From assembly GCF_014196845.1 (NCBI RefSeq), contig NZ_JACIEM010000002.1, forward strand, positions 372,001 to 436,000: DNA of 64,000 bases, given 5' to 3'. This DNA is from Aurantimonas endophytica. GTDB lineage: Bacteria > Pseudomonadota > Alphaproteobacteria > Rhizobiales > Rhizobiaceae. Position 1 is the first letter of the stretch; each line of letters opens with the position of its first letter. Positions 30,281 to 43,410 of the stretch are shown one piece after another. Below the pieces are notes generated by a model. That model was not told where the DNA came from and ran no database searches. It saw nothing but the letters and a program-made list of their open reading frames with translations. The position numbers and the translations under genes are program-made.

Positions 30281-31087
30281 TTGACCGGCTTCTCCGAAGA
30301 CCTGGCGCTGATCAGCGGGGCGGCGAAGGCCGCGGGCGACCTTGCCATGCGATATTTCCGGCAGGATCCCAAGGTCTGGTGGAAGGAAGGCAACTCGCCG
30401 GTCAGCGAGGCCGACTACGCCGTCGATGCACTGCTGAAGCAGACCCTGCTGGACGCGCGGCCCGACTATGGCTGGCTGTCGGAGGAGATGGTGTCCGCCG
30501 ACATGCGCGACGTCGGGTCGGCGCGCTTCTTCGTGGTGGATCCGATCGACGGCACGAGGGCCTTCCTGCGCGGCGAGGACACCTGGTGCGTCTCGGTGGC
30601 GGTGGTTGAGAACGGGCGGCCCGTCGCCGGCGTGATCGCGGCGACCGCGCTGGGCGAGCATTTCGAGGTGACGGCCGACACGCCGACGCGGATGAACGGT
30701 GCCGTCTGCGCGGTTTCCTCACCCGGCCCGGAAGATGCCCTCCGGCTTGCGGTTCCCGACAGCATGCGCAAGCGTCTGCACGAAGCGGCCGGGAGCACGG
30801 TGCTTCTCGAGAAGGCCGTACCGTCGCTGGCCTATCGCCTGGCGCTCGTCGCCTCGGGCCGGATCGACGGCACGCTCGTGCGTCCGCGTGCCAACGACTG
30901 GGACATCGCCGCCGCCGACTTGCTGATCGAGCGGGCAGGCGGGCTCTTGTCCGATCGACATGGCGACGCCAGCCTTTACAGAAGCCATGGCAAGAGGCAT
31001 GGCCTGTTGATCGCGTCGTCGCTGAGTGCCCGAGATCGGGTGCGCCGGCTCGCAGGCGTGATACCGGATCGAACCGAAGAGACCTGA
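30281..31087 (+). CDS. Inositol monophosphatase / CysQ family phosphatase
   Basis: 268 residues. The metal-binding motifs of the family are VDPIDGTRAF (near residues 87-96) and WDIAAADLLIERAGG (near residue 207); Glu in the EEMVSAD segment is the third ligand. The enzyme is a Li-sensitive Mg-dependent phosphatase acting on inositol phosphate, PAP/PAPS or related sugar phosphates; the substrate cannot be settled. The start is TTG at 30281, one base after the pmbA stop and preceded by AGGGCGGTGAT, which fits the family N-terminus FSEDLALISGAAKAAG. It begins the run of genes leading to lipid A synthesis. Confidence 0.88.
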   Translation: MTGFSEDLALISGAAKAAGDLAMRYFRQDPKVWWKEGNSPVSEADYAVDALLKQTLLDARPDYGWLSEEMVSADMRDVGSARFFVVDPIDGTRAFLRGEDTWCVSVAVVENGRPVAGVIAATALGEHFEVTADTPTRMNGAVCAVSSPGPEDALRLAVPDSMRKRLHEAAGSTVLLEKAVPSLAYRLALVASGRIDGTLVRPRANDWDIAAADLLIERAGGLLSDRHGDASLYRSHGKRHGLLIASSLSARDRVRRLAGVIPDRTEET

Positions 31088-31102
31088 GCGAGGATTGTCG
31101 CC

Positions 31103-31336
31103 ATGGAAGATCAAGCGCCGAAGCAGCTTCTCCATCTCGTCTTCGGCGGCGAGCTGAAGGACCTGCGGGCGGTCGAGTTCAAGGATCTGGAAAGCCTTGA
31201 TATCGTCGGAATTTTCCCGGACTACGCCTCGGCTCTCTCGGCCTGGCGCAGCAAGGCACAACAGTCCGTGGACAACGCCTCGATGCGCTATTTCATCGTT
31301 CACATGCACCGGCTGCTGAGCCCAGGCCAGGCGTGA
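31103..31336 (+). CDS. DUF4170 family small protein
   Basis: 77 residues, no signal or membrane segment, with the conserved pattern LHLVFGGEL, then DLESLDIVGIFPDYASALSAWRSKAQ and FIVHMHRLL. The family is confined to alphaproteobacteria and is regularly found between an inositol-monophosphatase gene and the DUF374/kdtA genes, as here, but its function is unknown. A role linked to lipopolysaccharide assembly is possible from neighbourhood alone. Confidence 0.88.
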   Translation: MEDQAPKQLLHLVFGGELKDLRAVEFKDLESLDIVGIFPDYASALSAWRSKAQQSVDNASMRYFIVHMHRLLSPGQA

Positions 31337-31381
31337 CCGACCCTTTTGCCCCGAGCGCCTACCGCCATGACGGGTGAGATC

Positions 31382-32164
31382 ATGGCCGAAGACAGGATCG
31401 GAATGCAGGCTGGTTCGCCCGAACGTCACTCGCTCGGCAGGCGGTGGCGGAAGTCGCTGCGCCGGGTTCTCCGCCGGGTCATCCGCGGTCGCCTCGCCAC
31501 GTCCGTCATCGGCGCGATCATCTATTCCGGCCTGCGCTTCGTCCATGCGACGCAGCGCCAGGCGCCGGGGTCCAGTGACTGGCGGGGCGACCTGACGACT
31601 TCGCATCCCGCCATCGTCGCGCTTTGGCACGGACAGCATCTGCTGGCGCCGTTCTTCCGCCCTGTCGAACTTCCCTATGTGGCGTTGTTGTCGCGCAGCC
31701 GCGACGCCGAATTGAATGCCAACGTCGTGGAGCGATTCGGCATCGACACCGTGCGCGGCTCCGGCGGCCGCGCCGGCGCCGATCGGTCGCAGAAGGGCGG
31801 GGCACGGGCCTTGATCGCGCTGCGCCGACGTCTCGCCGACAAGATGGGCGTCTGCATGATCGCCGACGTGCCGAAGGGAACGCCTCGCGAGGCGGGGCAG
31901 GGTATCGTCATGCTCGCGAGGATTTCCGGGCGGCCCGTTCTGCCGAGCGCGGCGGTGACAAGCCGCCGTTACGTCGTGAAGAGCTCCTGGGACAGGACCG
32001 CGTTGCCGCTTCCCTTCGGCCGGATCGCCGTCGTGGTCGGTGATCCGATCCACGTCCCGCACGATGCGGACGAGGCTGTGATGGAGGCCAAGCGGCGAGA
32101 GATCACGCAGGCGATCGAAGCGGCGAACCTTGCCGCCGAGCGCCTGGCGCGAGGCGCATCGTGA
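31382..32164 (+). CDS. DUF374 family lysophospholipid acyltransferase-like protein
   Basis: 260 residues from ATG 31382, which has a GGGTGAG ribosome site; ATG 31367 is an alternative. The family belongs to the LPLAT superfamily: a hydrophobic segment at about residues 38-57, then ALWHGQHLLAPFF in place of the usual HX4D site, and DVPKGTPREAGQG. It probably transfers an acyl or similar group onto lipid A precursors or another envelope lipid. The stop overlaps the GTG start of kdtA, tying it to Kdo-lipid A assembly. Confidence 0.87.
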   Translation: MAEDRIGMQAGSPERHSLGRRWRKSLRRVLRRVIRGRLATSVIGAIIYSGLRFVHATQRQAPGSSDWRGDLTTSHPAIVALWHGQHLLAPFFRPVELPYVALLSRSRDAELNANVVERFGIDTVRGSGGRAGADRSQKGGARALIALRRRLADKMGVCMIADVPKGTPREAGQGIVMLARISGRPVLPSAAVTSRRYVVKSSWDRTALPLPFGRIAVVVGDPIHVPHDADEAVMEAKRREITQAIEAANLAAERLARGAS

Positions 32165-33492
32165 GCGATCCGCTCGCCCGTGCCGCCCTGGCTGCCTACC
32201 GGTTCGCGGGGGCGCTCGCCTATCCGTTGCTCGGCCCCTATGTCGGCTACCGCGTTTCGCGCGGCAAGGAGGATTCCGGCCGGCGTCGCGAGCGCTACGG
32301 CTATGCCAGTGTCGATCGGCCGGAAACCGGGCCGATGGTCTGGGTCCACGCTGCGAGCGTCGGCGAGAGCGTCGCCGTGACGCCGCTGGTCCGGGCGATC
32401 GCGGCGGACGGGATCAACGTGATCGTCACCACCGGCACGATGACGTCGGCCAAGCTCGTCGACGAGCGCCTGTCCGACTGTGCGGTCCACCAATATGTCC
32501 CGCTCGACCTGAGACCGTCGGTCGGCCGCTTCCTCGATCATTGGCGCCCGGACGTCGCGATCATCGCCGAGAGCGAGATCTGGCCGATGACGCTGCTCGA
32601 ACTCGCCCGCCGCCGCATCCCACAGGTCCTCGTCAATGGCCGGCTGTCGGACCGCTCGTTCCGGCGCTGGAAGGCGGCGCCCTGGATGGCCGAGGCCCTG
32701 CTGGAAAAGCTCGCCCATGTCGTGGCGCAGTCGGAGGTCGACGGCGAGCGGTTCCGCCTGCTCGGCGCGCATGCGGTGACGGTCGCCGGCAATCTCAAGG
32801 CCGACTCCGAGCCGCCCCCCTGCGTGGTGGAGGATCTGGCCGAACTGCAACGGGCGTTCGGCAGCCGGCCGCGTTGGGCCGCGCTGTCGACCCATGCCGG
32901 CGAAGAGGAACTGGTGGCGGCCGCCCACAAGCGGATCGCCGAGCGCCATCCCGGGCTGCTGACGATCCTCGTGCCCCGGCATGCCGAGCGCGGCGACGCC
33001 ATCGAGAAGCTGCTCACCGATGCCGGGCTGGTCGTCGCGCGGCGCAGCCGCGGCGAGACGCCGGATCATACCACCGATGTCTTCCTCGGCGACACGACCG
33101 GCGAGATGGGCCTCTACCTGCGGCTGACCGAGATCGCCTTTCTCGGCAAGTCGCTGGCCGGTGAGGGTGGGCAGAACCCGCTCGAGGCGGCGATGCTGGG
33201 CACGGCGGTGCTCTCTGGCCGCTATGTCCAGAACTTCCGCGACTCCTACCAGCGTCTCCTCAAGAATGGCGGCGCGCGCATCGTGCGGGACGGCGAGGCC
33301 CTCTCCGAGCATGTCGAGCAGCTGCTGGACGAGCCGAAGACGCTGCAACGGATGGCGGTCGCCGCCGGCGAGACGGTCGAGGAGATGCGCGGCGCCCTGT
33401 CGCGCACCATGCAGGCGCTGCAGCCATTCCTGCATCCGCTGAAACTCTCGATCGGGCTCGAACAGCGGGGCCAGGCCGCCTGGCGGCGATGA
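32161..33492 (+). CDS. kdtA: 3-deoxy-D-manno-octulosonic acid (Kdo) transferase
   Basis: Transfers Kdo residues from CMP-Kdo to lipid IVA on the cytoplasmic face of the inner membrane (also called waaA). 443 residues; one N-terminal hydrophobic anchor, the catalytic-Glu block VWVHAASVGESVAVTPLV (about residues 59-76), AESEIWP near 138, and the C-terminal GEGGQNPLEAAMLG sugar-nucleotide site. The start is GTG at 32161 overlapping the preceding stop, and lpxK begins inside its last codons (ATGA). Confidence 0.95.
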   Translation: MSDPLARAALAAYRFAGALAYPLLGPYVGYRVSRGKEDSGRRRERYGYASVDRPETGPMVWVHAASVGESVAVTPLVRAIAADGINVIVTTGTMTSAKLVDERLSDCAVHQYVPLDLRPSVGRFLDHWRPDVAIIAESEIWPMTLLELARRRIPQVLVNGRLSDRSFRRWKAAPWMAEALLEKLAHVVAQSEVDGERFRLLGAHAVTVAGNLKADSEPPPCVVEDLAELQRAFGSRPRWAALSTHAGEEELVAAAHKRIAERHPGLLTILVPRHAERGDAIEKLLTDAGLVVARRSRGETPDHTTDVFLGDTTGEMGLYLRLTEIAFLGKSLAGEGGQNPLEAAMLGTAVLSGRYVQNFRDSYQRLLKNGGARIVRDGEALSEHVEQLLDEPKTLQRMAVAAGETVEEMRGALSRTMQALQPFLHPLKLSIGLEQRGQAAWRR

Positions 33493-34520
33493 TGCACCGC
33501 GAGACGCCGCCGTTCTGGTGGCGCGAGCGGTCCATCGCCGCGCGGCTGCTGGCGCCGGCGGCTTACGTCTACGGGCGCGTTGCCGGCCGCAATCTGGCGA
33601 AGGGCAAACGTGCCGATGTCGGCGTCCCGGTCCTGTGCGTCGGCAATTTCACCGTCGGCGGGGGCGGCAAGACGCCCACGGCGATGGCGCTGGGCCACGC
33701 TGCCCGCGCGGCAGGCTTCACACCCGGCTTCGTGTCGCGCGGCTATGGCCGCGCCGGCCGGGCAGCGGTGCTCGTCGACCCCGCCCACCACTCCTCCGCC
33801 GAAGTCGGCGACGAGCCATTGCTGCTCGCGACCGTCGCCCCGACGGCCGTTGCCGCCGACCGCAAGCGCGCCGCCGCGATGCTCCGCACCGAGCGGGGCG
33901 TCGATTTCATCATCATGGACGACGGCTTCCAGAGCGCGCATCTGCAGATCGACTACGCGCTGATCGCGGTGGACGCGCGGCGCGGCCTCGGCAATGGCGC
34001 GGTGATCCCCGCCGGACCGCTGCGGGCGCCGCTCATTGACCAGATCCGCGCCGCCGACGCGCTGCTGGTGATCGGTCCGGGCGCGGCGGCCGATCCGCTC
34101 ATCCGTCGCACGGCGCGGGCCAACAAGCCGGTCTTCGAGGCAGCGATCGTGGCGCCGGATGGCGAGCGCTTCCGCGGCATGCGGATACTCGCCTTCGCCG
34201 GCATTGCCGATCCCGGCAAGTTCTATGACAGTCTTGCGGAGCTGGGAGCGGAAATCGCCGAGACACGGGATTTTCCCGACCACCACGTCTTCTCTAAGAC
34301 CGACATGGACGAGCTCTCGGCCGCCGCCTGGCGATCCGGCCTGCAACTCGTCACCACCCGCAAGGACGCCGTGCGGCTGTCGACCGGCGGGGAGGCGACG
34401 AGGCTGTTCATGAAGGAATGCGAGGTGCTGGACGTGGTGCTCGGGTTCCAGCCGCCGAGCCTTGGCGCGCGCATCATCCGCGACACGCAGCGGGCCTTCC
34501 GGCGCCGTCAATACGGCTGA
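33489..34520 (+). CDS. lpxK: Tetraacyldisaccharide 4'-kinase
   Basis: Phosphorylates the 4' position of the tetraacyldisaccharide 1-phosphate to give lipid IVA. 343 residues; an N-terminal membrane-associating helix (TPPFWWRERSIAARLLAPAAYVYG), Walker A-like VGNFTVGGGGKTPTA at about residues 52-66, and DDGFQSAHLQID near residue 140 (Walker B/DDGFQ motif). The ATG overlaps the kdtA stop. Two tandem ATG codons (33489 and 33492) are present; either could be used. Confidence 0.96.
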   Translation: MMHRETPPFWWRERSIAARLLAPAAYVYGRVAGRNLAKGKRADVGVPVLCVGNFTVGGGGKTPTAMALGHAARAAGFTPGFVSRGYGRAGRAAVLVDPAHHSSAEVGDEPLLLATVAPTAVAADRKRAAAMLRTERGVDFIIMDDGFQSAHLQIDYALIAVDARRGLGNGAVIPAGPLRAPLIDQIRAADALLVIGPGAAADPLIRRTARANKPVFEAAIVAPDGERFRGMRILAFAGIADPGKFYDSLAELGAEIAETRDFPDHHVFSKTDMDELSAAAWRSGLQLVTTRKDAVRLSTGGEATRLFMKECEVLDVVLGFQPPSLGARIIRDTQRAFRRRQYG

Positions 34521-34542
34521 GCCCGAAGCGGCAACCGGCCGG

Positions 34543-34755
34543 TCAGGCGCCGGGATGCGTCTCGCGCTCGCGCCGGAACGCTGCTTCGGCGTCCACATAG
34601 GCTTCCTGGCGGGCGACGCTCCAGTAGCGCAAGAGATCGAGCGGGATCGCCTCGCCGGTCACGGCGCAGCGGACATAGGAGCCGGCGCGGAGCACCTGGA
34701 AGTCGGGCGTGGCGTATCTGAGGATCGCCTCGCCGCCGCTGTCCATGCGGTTCAT
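34543..34755 (-). CDS. DUF2093 family small protein
   Basis: 70 residues, soluble. The DUF2093 pattern is clear: AILRYATPDFQVLRAGSYV, CAVTGEAIPLDLLRYWSV, and a C-terminal EAYVDAEAAF. The family is alphaproteobacterial and uncharacterised, often next to lpxK. The ATG at 34755 has a GCGGAGAA ribosome site, so I prefer it over the upstream in-frame start at 34791. Convergent with lpxK (22-base gap). Confidence 0.9.
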   Translation of the reverse strand: MNRMDSGGEAILRYATPDFQVLRAGSYVRCAVTGEAIPLDLLRYWSVARQEAYVDAEAAFRRERETHPGA

Positions 34756-34875
34756 CGAAATTCTCCGCTTCTCGGCCGGGCGCGTCGTCATCGGGCACGC
34801 GGCGGCATTGCCCGTCTGTCCTATGAGGGCTCGGCCGCAGCGTCAATCGCTGGGTCCAGCCGGGCCGCAATGCGA

Positions 34876-36693
34876 TCAACGCCGGCCGAACATCTTCTCG
34901 ATGTCGGCGAGCTTCAGCGCGATGAAGGTCGGGCGGCCGTGATTGCACTGGCCGGAGCCCGGCGTCGCCTCCATGTCGCGCAGGAGCGCGTTCATCTCTT
35001 CCGGGCGCAGGGCCCGCCCGGCTCGCACCGAGCCGTGGCAGGCGATGGTCGCTGCGACGTGGTCTATGCGGCTTTTCAGCGTGCCGGCGGTGCCGAGATC
35101 GGCGAGTTCGTCGGCGATGTCGAGGATGAGCCGCCGGCAGTCTACCTGGCCGAGGATCGCCGGCGTTTCGCGCACGGCGACCGCGCCCGGACCGAAGCGC
35201 TCGAGCGCGAGGCCCAGCTGGCCCAGCGGCTCGGCATGCTCGGCCAGCCGCTCGGCGTCGTCCTCCGGCAGGTCGACGATCTCGGGGATCAGCAAAAGCT
35301 GCGAGGCGAGCGTCTTGCCGTGCAGCGCCGTCTTTAGCGCCTCGTAGACCAGCCGCTCGTGCGCCGCGTGCTGGTCGACGATGACCATCCCGTCCTCGGT
35401 CTCGGCGACGATGAAATTGCCGTGCAGCTGCGCCCGCGCTGCGCCGAGCGGGTAGCGCCGCTCGGCGCCGGCTTCCGCTTCGATTGGGTCTGACCGCTGC
35501 GCAGGCGCTTCGCGGTCGATCGACCCTTTCACCGCGTCGTTCTCCAGCGGGCGAAAAGGCGAGGCCGCCGCGCTGTAGCGCGCCTGGTCGGGCGAGGCGA
35601 ATCCGCCGGGGGCGAAGCCGTCGAAGCGACGGGGTGCCGCAGGTGGTGCGATGTCTGGCCGGAAGCGATCCATCAGGCCGCTGGCGCCGGTGGTCGTGGC
35701 GCGCAGGCCCGCCGCCGTGAAGGCCTGGCGGATCGCGCCGACGATCAGGCCGCGCACCAGGCCGGGATCGCGGAACCGCACGTCGGCCTTGGCCGGGTGG
35801 ACGTTGACGTCGACGAGGGCCGGGTCGATGGTCAGGAACAAGACGGCCACCGGATGCCGGTCCCTGGCCATCACGTCGGCATAGGCGCCGCGTAGCGCCG
35901 ACAGGATCAGCCGGTCACGCACCGGCCTGCCGTTCACATAGACATATTGCGCCAGCGCGTTGCCGCGGTGGAAGGTCGGCAGGCCGGCGAAGCCATCGAG
36001 CTGCACGCCTTCGCGTTCTGCTGCGATGGCGATGGCGTTGGCGCCGAAATCCTTGCCGACCACCGCCTCGATGCGCCGCAGGCTGTCGCGGCCGTCGACC
36101 GCCTCGAACACCGTCTGGGTGCGGTCGGGACCGGCGAGCTCGAATCGCACGTCCGGGAACGCAATGGCGAGGCGCCGGACGATCTCGGTGATCGCCGCGC
36201 CTTCCGCCCGGTCGCTCTTCAAGAACTTCAGCCGGGCCGGCACGGCGTGGAAGAGGTCGCGGACCTCGACCACCGTGCCGCGCGACAAGGCCGCCGGGCG
36301 CGGCCCGCTGCTCCGGCCCCCGTCGACGGCAATCTCGAAGGCTTCCGCCGCGCCGGCGACGCGGGACTTCACCGTCAGCCGCGCGACCGACCCGATCGAG
36401 GGCAGCGCCTCGCCGCGAAAGCCGAGTGTTTCGATGGCGTCGAGGCCGCCGGAAAGCTTGGAGGTGCAGTGCCGCCGCACCGCCAGCGGCAATTCGTCGG
36501 CGGCGATGCCGCTGCCGTCGTCGGTGACGCGCAAGAGGCTCTTGCCGCCGGCGGCCGTGGCGATCTCGATGCGCCGCGCGCCGGCGTCGAGCGCGTTCTC
36601 GATCAGTTCCTTGGCGACGCTCGCCGGCCGCTCGACCACTTCGCCGGCGGCGATCTGGTCGATCAGGGCATCGGAGAGCTGGGCAATCGCCAT
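34876..36693 (-). CDS. mutL: DNA mismatch repair protein MutL
   Basis: Couples mismatch recognition by MutS to strand removal. 605 residues: GHKL ATPase domain with [11 protein letters not shown] (about residues 29-39), DDGSGI, and [10 protein letters not shown] (about 92-101), then a Pro/Ala-rich linker at about 340-415 and a C-terminal dimerisation domain. The endonuclease motif DQHA-XX-E-XXXX-E is present ([12 protein letters not shown]), with ACHGSVRAG downstream, so this MutL should nick DNA itself, as in MutH-less bacteria. It lies downstream of glgX on the same strand with 113 bases between and may have its own promoter. Confidence 0.96.
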   Translation of the reverse strand: MAIAQLSDALIDQIAAGEVVERPASVAKELIENALDAGARRIEIATAAGGKSLLRVTDDGSGIAADELPLAVRRHCTSKLSGGLDAIETLGFRGEALPSIGSVARLTVKSRVAGAAEAFEIAVDGGRSSGPRPAALSRGTVVEVRDLFHAVPARLKFLKSDRAEGAAITEIVRRLAIAFPDVRFELAGPDRTQTVFEAVDGRDSLRRIEAVVGKDFGANAIAIAAEREGVQLDGFAGLPTFHRGNALAQYVYVNGRPVRDRLILSALRGAYADVMARDRHPVAVLFLTIDPALVDVNVHPAKADVRFRDPGLVRGLIVGAIRQAFTAAGLRATTTGASGLMDRFRPDIAPPAAPRRFDGFAPGGFASPDQARYSAAASPFRPLENDAVKGSIDREAPAQRSDPIEAEAGAERRYPLGAARAQLHGNFIVAETEDGMVIVDQHAAHERLVYEALKTALHGKTLASQLLLIPEIVDLPEDDAERLAEHAEPLGQLGLALERFGPGAVAVRETPAILGQVDCRRLILDIADELADLGTAGTLKSRIDHVAATIACHGSVRAGRALRPEEMNALLRDMEATPGSGQCNHGRPTFIALKLADIEKMFGRR

Positions 36694-36806
36694 GGGGCTT
36701 CGGCTGATGGTCGGAGTGCGCGGTCGCCCGCCTGGGTCCCGTGTCTATCGCGGCCAGGCGGTGCGGGCAAACGACGGCGCCGCGTGCCTGTGGACGACGC
36801 GCTGTC

Positions 36807-38861
36807 TCAGGCGCGTTCCTCGAGCATGACGTAGACCGACCGGCCCTCGACGATCAGCGTCTCGCCGGCATCCACCACGCATGGTTGCTCCTGTGGCGCA
36901 TCGGAACGGACATGCAGGCAGAAGCGATGGCCGGGGCGCGGCGACGGCAGCGTCACCATCGCGGGCGCGTGCGTAGCGTTCAGATAGATCACCGCCCGTT
37001 CGCTCTCGTCCTCGGCCGCGCGGCACGGCGCATAGACCGACATGCCGAGGAAGCGGCGTTCGCCATCATCCCAGTCGGCCTCGCCCATCACCGCGCCATC
37101 CTCGCGCAGCCACGCGACGTCCGGCACGCCGCCGTCATCGACCGGTGCGCCGGTCAGGAAGCGGTCGGCGCTCAGAGCCGGGTGCTCGCGCCGCAGCCGG
37201 GAAAGCCGCCCGGTGAAGTCGATCAGCGTCTGGTCGGCCTTCTCCCAGTCCAGCCACGAAATCTCGTTATCCTGGCAGTAGGCGTTGTTGTTGCCGCGCT
37301 GGGTACGGCCGAACTCGTCTCCGGCGACGATCATCGGCGTGCCGCGCGACACCAGCAACGTCGCCAGCAGCGCCCTTATGTCCTTGCCGCGCGCCTCGAT
37401 GATCGCCGGATCGTCGGTCTCGCCCTCGACACCGTTGTTCCAGGAATGATTGTCGTTGTGGCCGTCGCGATTGTCCTCGCCGTTGGCCTCGTTGTGCTTC
37501 TCGGCATACATGACGATGTCGGCGAGGGTGAAGCCGTCATGCGCCGCGATGTAATTGACGCTGGCCGACGGGGCCCGCCCGTCATGGTTGTAGATGTCGG
37601 CGGAACCGGCAAGCCGCGTCGCCAGCGCCCCGGTCATGAAGCCGGCGCCCTTCCAGAACTGCCGGACGTCGTCGCGGAACCGGTCCTGCCATTCGAACCA
37701 CGGTTTGGGAAAATTGCCGACCTGGTAGCCGCCCGGCCCGACATCCCAGGGCTCGGCCACATGGATGCGGTCCTTCAGCAGCGGATCTGCGGCGACCATC
37801 CTGAAGAACGGTGCGTCGGTCGAGAAGCCGCCATCGACGCGGCCGAGCACGGTGGCGAGATCGTAGCGGAAGCCGTCGATGCCCGTGGTCTCGACCCATG
37901 TCCGCAGCACGTCGACGAACATCTTGGCGACCGGCGCCTTGTCGGCCGCCATGGTGTTGCCGGTGCCGGTGTCGTTCAGCATGAAGGCCGGCTCGCCCTC
38001 CGGGTGGCGGTAGTAGAGCAGATTGTCGAGGCCGCGATAGCTGATCGTCGGGCCGGTCTCGTCGCCCTCGCCGGAGTGGTTGAAGACGACGTCGAGCAGC
38101 ACGCGGATGCCGCGCGCATGCAGCGCCTCGACCGTGCGGCGGATCTCGGCGAGACCGCCGGGCGCAAGCCGCGGATCCGGCGCCATGTGGGTGATCGGGT
38201 TGTAGCCCCAGGCATTGGTGAGGTTCAGATGGAGCAGATGGCCTTCGTCGATCCAGGCGGCAAGCGGCATCAGCTCGACCGTCTCGACACCGATCTTCTG
38301 CAGGTGGTCGAGCAGGTAGGGCTCGGCCAGCGCCGCGACGGTGCCGCGGATCGTGGCGGGCACGTCCGGATGGCGCTGGGTGAAGGCGCGAACCTGCATC
38401 TCGTAGGTGAAGCCCGGCGTCGCGAAGGGCAGCGGCGCGGCGTCGCGCGCCAGATCCGTGACCACCGCCCGCGGCACGAAGGCGGCGCTGTCCAACTCGC
38501 GCTCCGGTGGCGCGGTCAGCGCCGGCGTGTAGACGAACGGCCGGTCGAGCTGGACCGCATAGGGGTCGACCAGCAGCTTGGAATAGTCGAAGCGGTGGCC
38601 GGCCTCCGGCTCGAACGGCCCGACGGCCCGCAGCCCGTAGCGGGCGCCGGCGGCAAGCCCCGGCACGAAGCCGTAGCGCGTACCCCCATTGCGGCCGGGC
38701 AGCGGCAGCCTGTCGGTTTCGAGGCTCCCCGCCTCGTCGAACAGGCAGAGATGGATCTGTTCGGCATTTTCCGAATAGACGGCGAAGTGGACGCCGTCCG
38801 CATCGATCGTCGCGCCGAGCGCGGTCGGCCTGCCGCGCTCGGCGGTGATGTCGTAGGTCAT
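36807..38861 (-). CDS. glgX: Glycogen debranching enzyme (isoamylase type)
   Basis: Hydrolyses alpha-1,6 branch points of phosphorylase limit dextrin. 684 residues: N-terminal CBM48-like domain (VHFAVYSENAEQIHLCLFDE), GH13 catalytic barrel with the family triad in DGFRYDLATVLG (nucleophile Asp), AEPWDVGPGGYQVGNFP (acid Glu) and AAHDGFTLADIVMY (third Asp), then a C-terminal beta domain. Last gene of the glg operon, 16 bases after pgm. Its presence implies that a branched polymer is made, although no branching enzyme gene is found in the operon. Confidence 0.94.
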   Translation of the reverse strand: MTYDITAERGRPTALGATIDADGVHFAVYSENAEQIHLCLFDEAGSLETDRLPLPGRNGGTRYGFVPGLAAGARYGLRAVGPFEPEAGHRFDYSKLLVDPYAVQLDRPFVYTPALTAPPERELDSAAFVPRAVVTDLARDAAPLPFATPGFTYEMQVRAFTQRHPDVPATIRGTVAALAEPYLLDHLQKIGVETVELMPLAAWIDEGHLLHLNLTNAWGYNPITHMAPDPRLAPGGLAEIRRTVEALHARGIRVLLDVVFNHSGEGDETGPTISYRGLDNLLYYRHPEGEPAFMLNDTGTGNTMAADKAPVAKMFVDVLRTWVETTGIDGFRYDLATVLGRVDGGFSTDAPFFRMVAADPLLKDRIHVAEPWDVGPGGYQVGNFPKPWFEWQDRFRDDVRQFWKGAGFMTGALATRLAGSADIYNHDGRAPSASVNYIAAHDGFTLADIVMYAEKHNEANGEDNRDGHNDNHSWNNGVEGETDDPAIIEARGKDIRALLATLLVSRGTPMIVAGDEFGRTQRGNNNAYCQDNEISWLDWEKADQTLIDFTGRLSRLRREHPALSADRFLTGAPVDDGGVPDVAWLREDGAVMGEADWDDGERRFLGMSVYAPCRAAEDESERAVIYLNATHAPAMVTLPSPRPGHRFCLHVRSDAPQEQPCVVDAGETLIVEGRSVYVMLEERA

Positions 38862-38877
38862 GGGCTCGTCGCTGCGA

Positions 38878-41955
<3,078 letters not shown>

Positions 41956-41956
<1 letters not shown>

Positions 41957-43227
41957 CAGTAGGACAGCCTGTCGATCATCGGCTTGGTGACCAGGCAGAT
42001 GCCGCTTTCGGTGCGGCGAAAGCGCTTGGCGTCCAGTTCCGGATCCTCGCCGATGACCAGCCCGTCCGGGATGTGGACACCGCGGTCGATCACCGCCTTG
42101 GTGATGCGGGCGTGGCGGCCGATATGGCACTGCGGCAACACGACGGCATGGTCCAGCATCGAATAGGACCGCTGGCGCACGCCGGTGAACAGCAGCGAGC
42201 GCCGCAGCGAGCCGCCGGAGATGATGCAGTCGCCGGAGACCAGCGAGGAGACGGCGGAACCTCGCCGATCCTCCTCGTCATGCACGAACTTCGCCGGCGG
42301 CACGGTCTCGGCATAGGTCCAGATCGGCCAGTCGCGGTCGTAGATGTCGAGCGGGGGGATGATGTCGGTCAGGTCGATATTGGCCTGCCAGTAGGCGTCG
42401 ACCGTCCCGACGTCGCGCCAGTAGGCCTCGTTGTCGGGCTCGTTCGCCGAGCGCACGACGGAGCGGTTGAAGCGGTGGGCATAGGCGACGCCATGGCGGA
42501 CGATATGCGGGATGATGTCCTTGCCGAAATCCCGGTTGGACGTCGTGTCGGCGGCGTCGCGCCGCAACTGGTCCATGAGGAAATGCGTCTCGAAGACATA
42601 GATGCCCATCGAGGCCAGCGCCGTGTCGGGCCGGCCCGGAATCGCCGGCGGGTCCGCCGGCTTCTCGATGAAGTCGGTGATCCGGTCCTTCTCGTCGACA
42701 TGCATGACGCCGAAGCCGCTGGCTTCCATGCGCGGCACTTCCAGGCAGCCGACCGTCACGTCCGCATTGGAGTCCACGTGCTGCTGCAGCATGAACTCGT
42801 AGTCCATCTTGTAGATGTGGTCGCCGGCCAAGATCACGATGTAGCGCGGGGCGTAGTCCTCGATGATGTCGATGTTCTGGTAGACCGCGTCGGCGGTGCC
42901 GGCATACCACTGGTCTTCCGAGACGCGCTGGCTCGCCGGCAGGATGTCGAAGCTCTCGTTGCGGCCGGGCCGCAGGAAGTTCCAGCCGTTCTGCAGGTGT
43001 CGGATCAGGCTGTGGGCCTTGTACTGGGTGGCGACGCCGATCCGGCGGATGCCGGAATTGATGGCGTTGGACAGCGCGAAATCGATGATCCGGGTCTTGC
43101 CGCCGAAGAACACCGCCGGCTTGGCGCGCGCGTCGGTGAGTTCCAGAAGCCGGCTGCCCCGGCCACCGGCCAGCACGTAAGCCATGGTGTCACGCGCCAG
43201 TGGCGCGATTCGTCGGTTCTCAGGCAT
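41956..43227 (-). CDS. glgC: Glucose-1-phosphate adenylyltransferase (ADP-glucose pyrophosphorylase)
   Basis: Makes ADP-glucose from ATP and glucose-1-phosphate, the regulated step of glycogen synthesis. 423 residues; nucleotide-binding [16 protein letters not shown] (about residues 17-32), [20 protein letters not shown], catalytic [14 protein letters not shown], and a C-terminal left-handed beta-helix. In this lineage activation by fructose-6-phosphate and pyruvate is typical (family knowledge). ATG 43227 has a GGGAGG site; an in-frame TTG five codons earlier falls on that site and is rejected. 183 bases separate it from glgP. Confidence 0.96.
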
Positions 43228-43410
43228 TCTTTTCCCTCCCAAGGCGGCGGTGGGGCTCCCCGTCCATCACGCTGCCCGAAGACAGGCGTGATGGCGCGCT
43301 CGTGATCTGTCGTGTCCCCAGACGCCAGTCAGTACGAGATAGCGCCCGGCGTGCAAGCGGCTACGCCGGGAAAGAACGCTCGTCGGGAAAGGTCCCGGAA
43401 CGCTAAAGCC

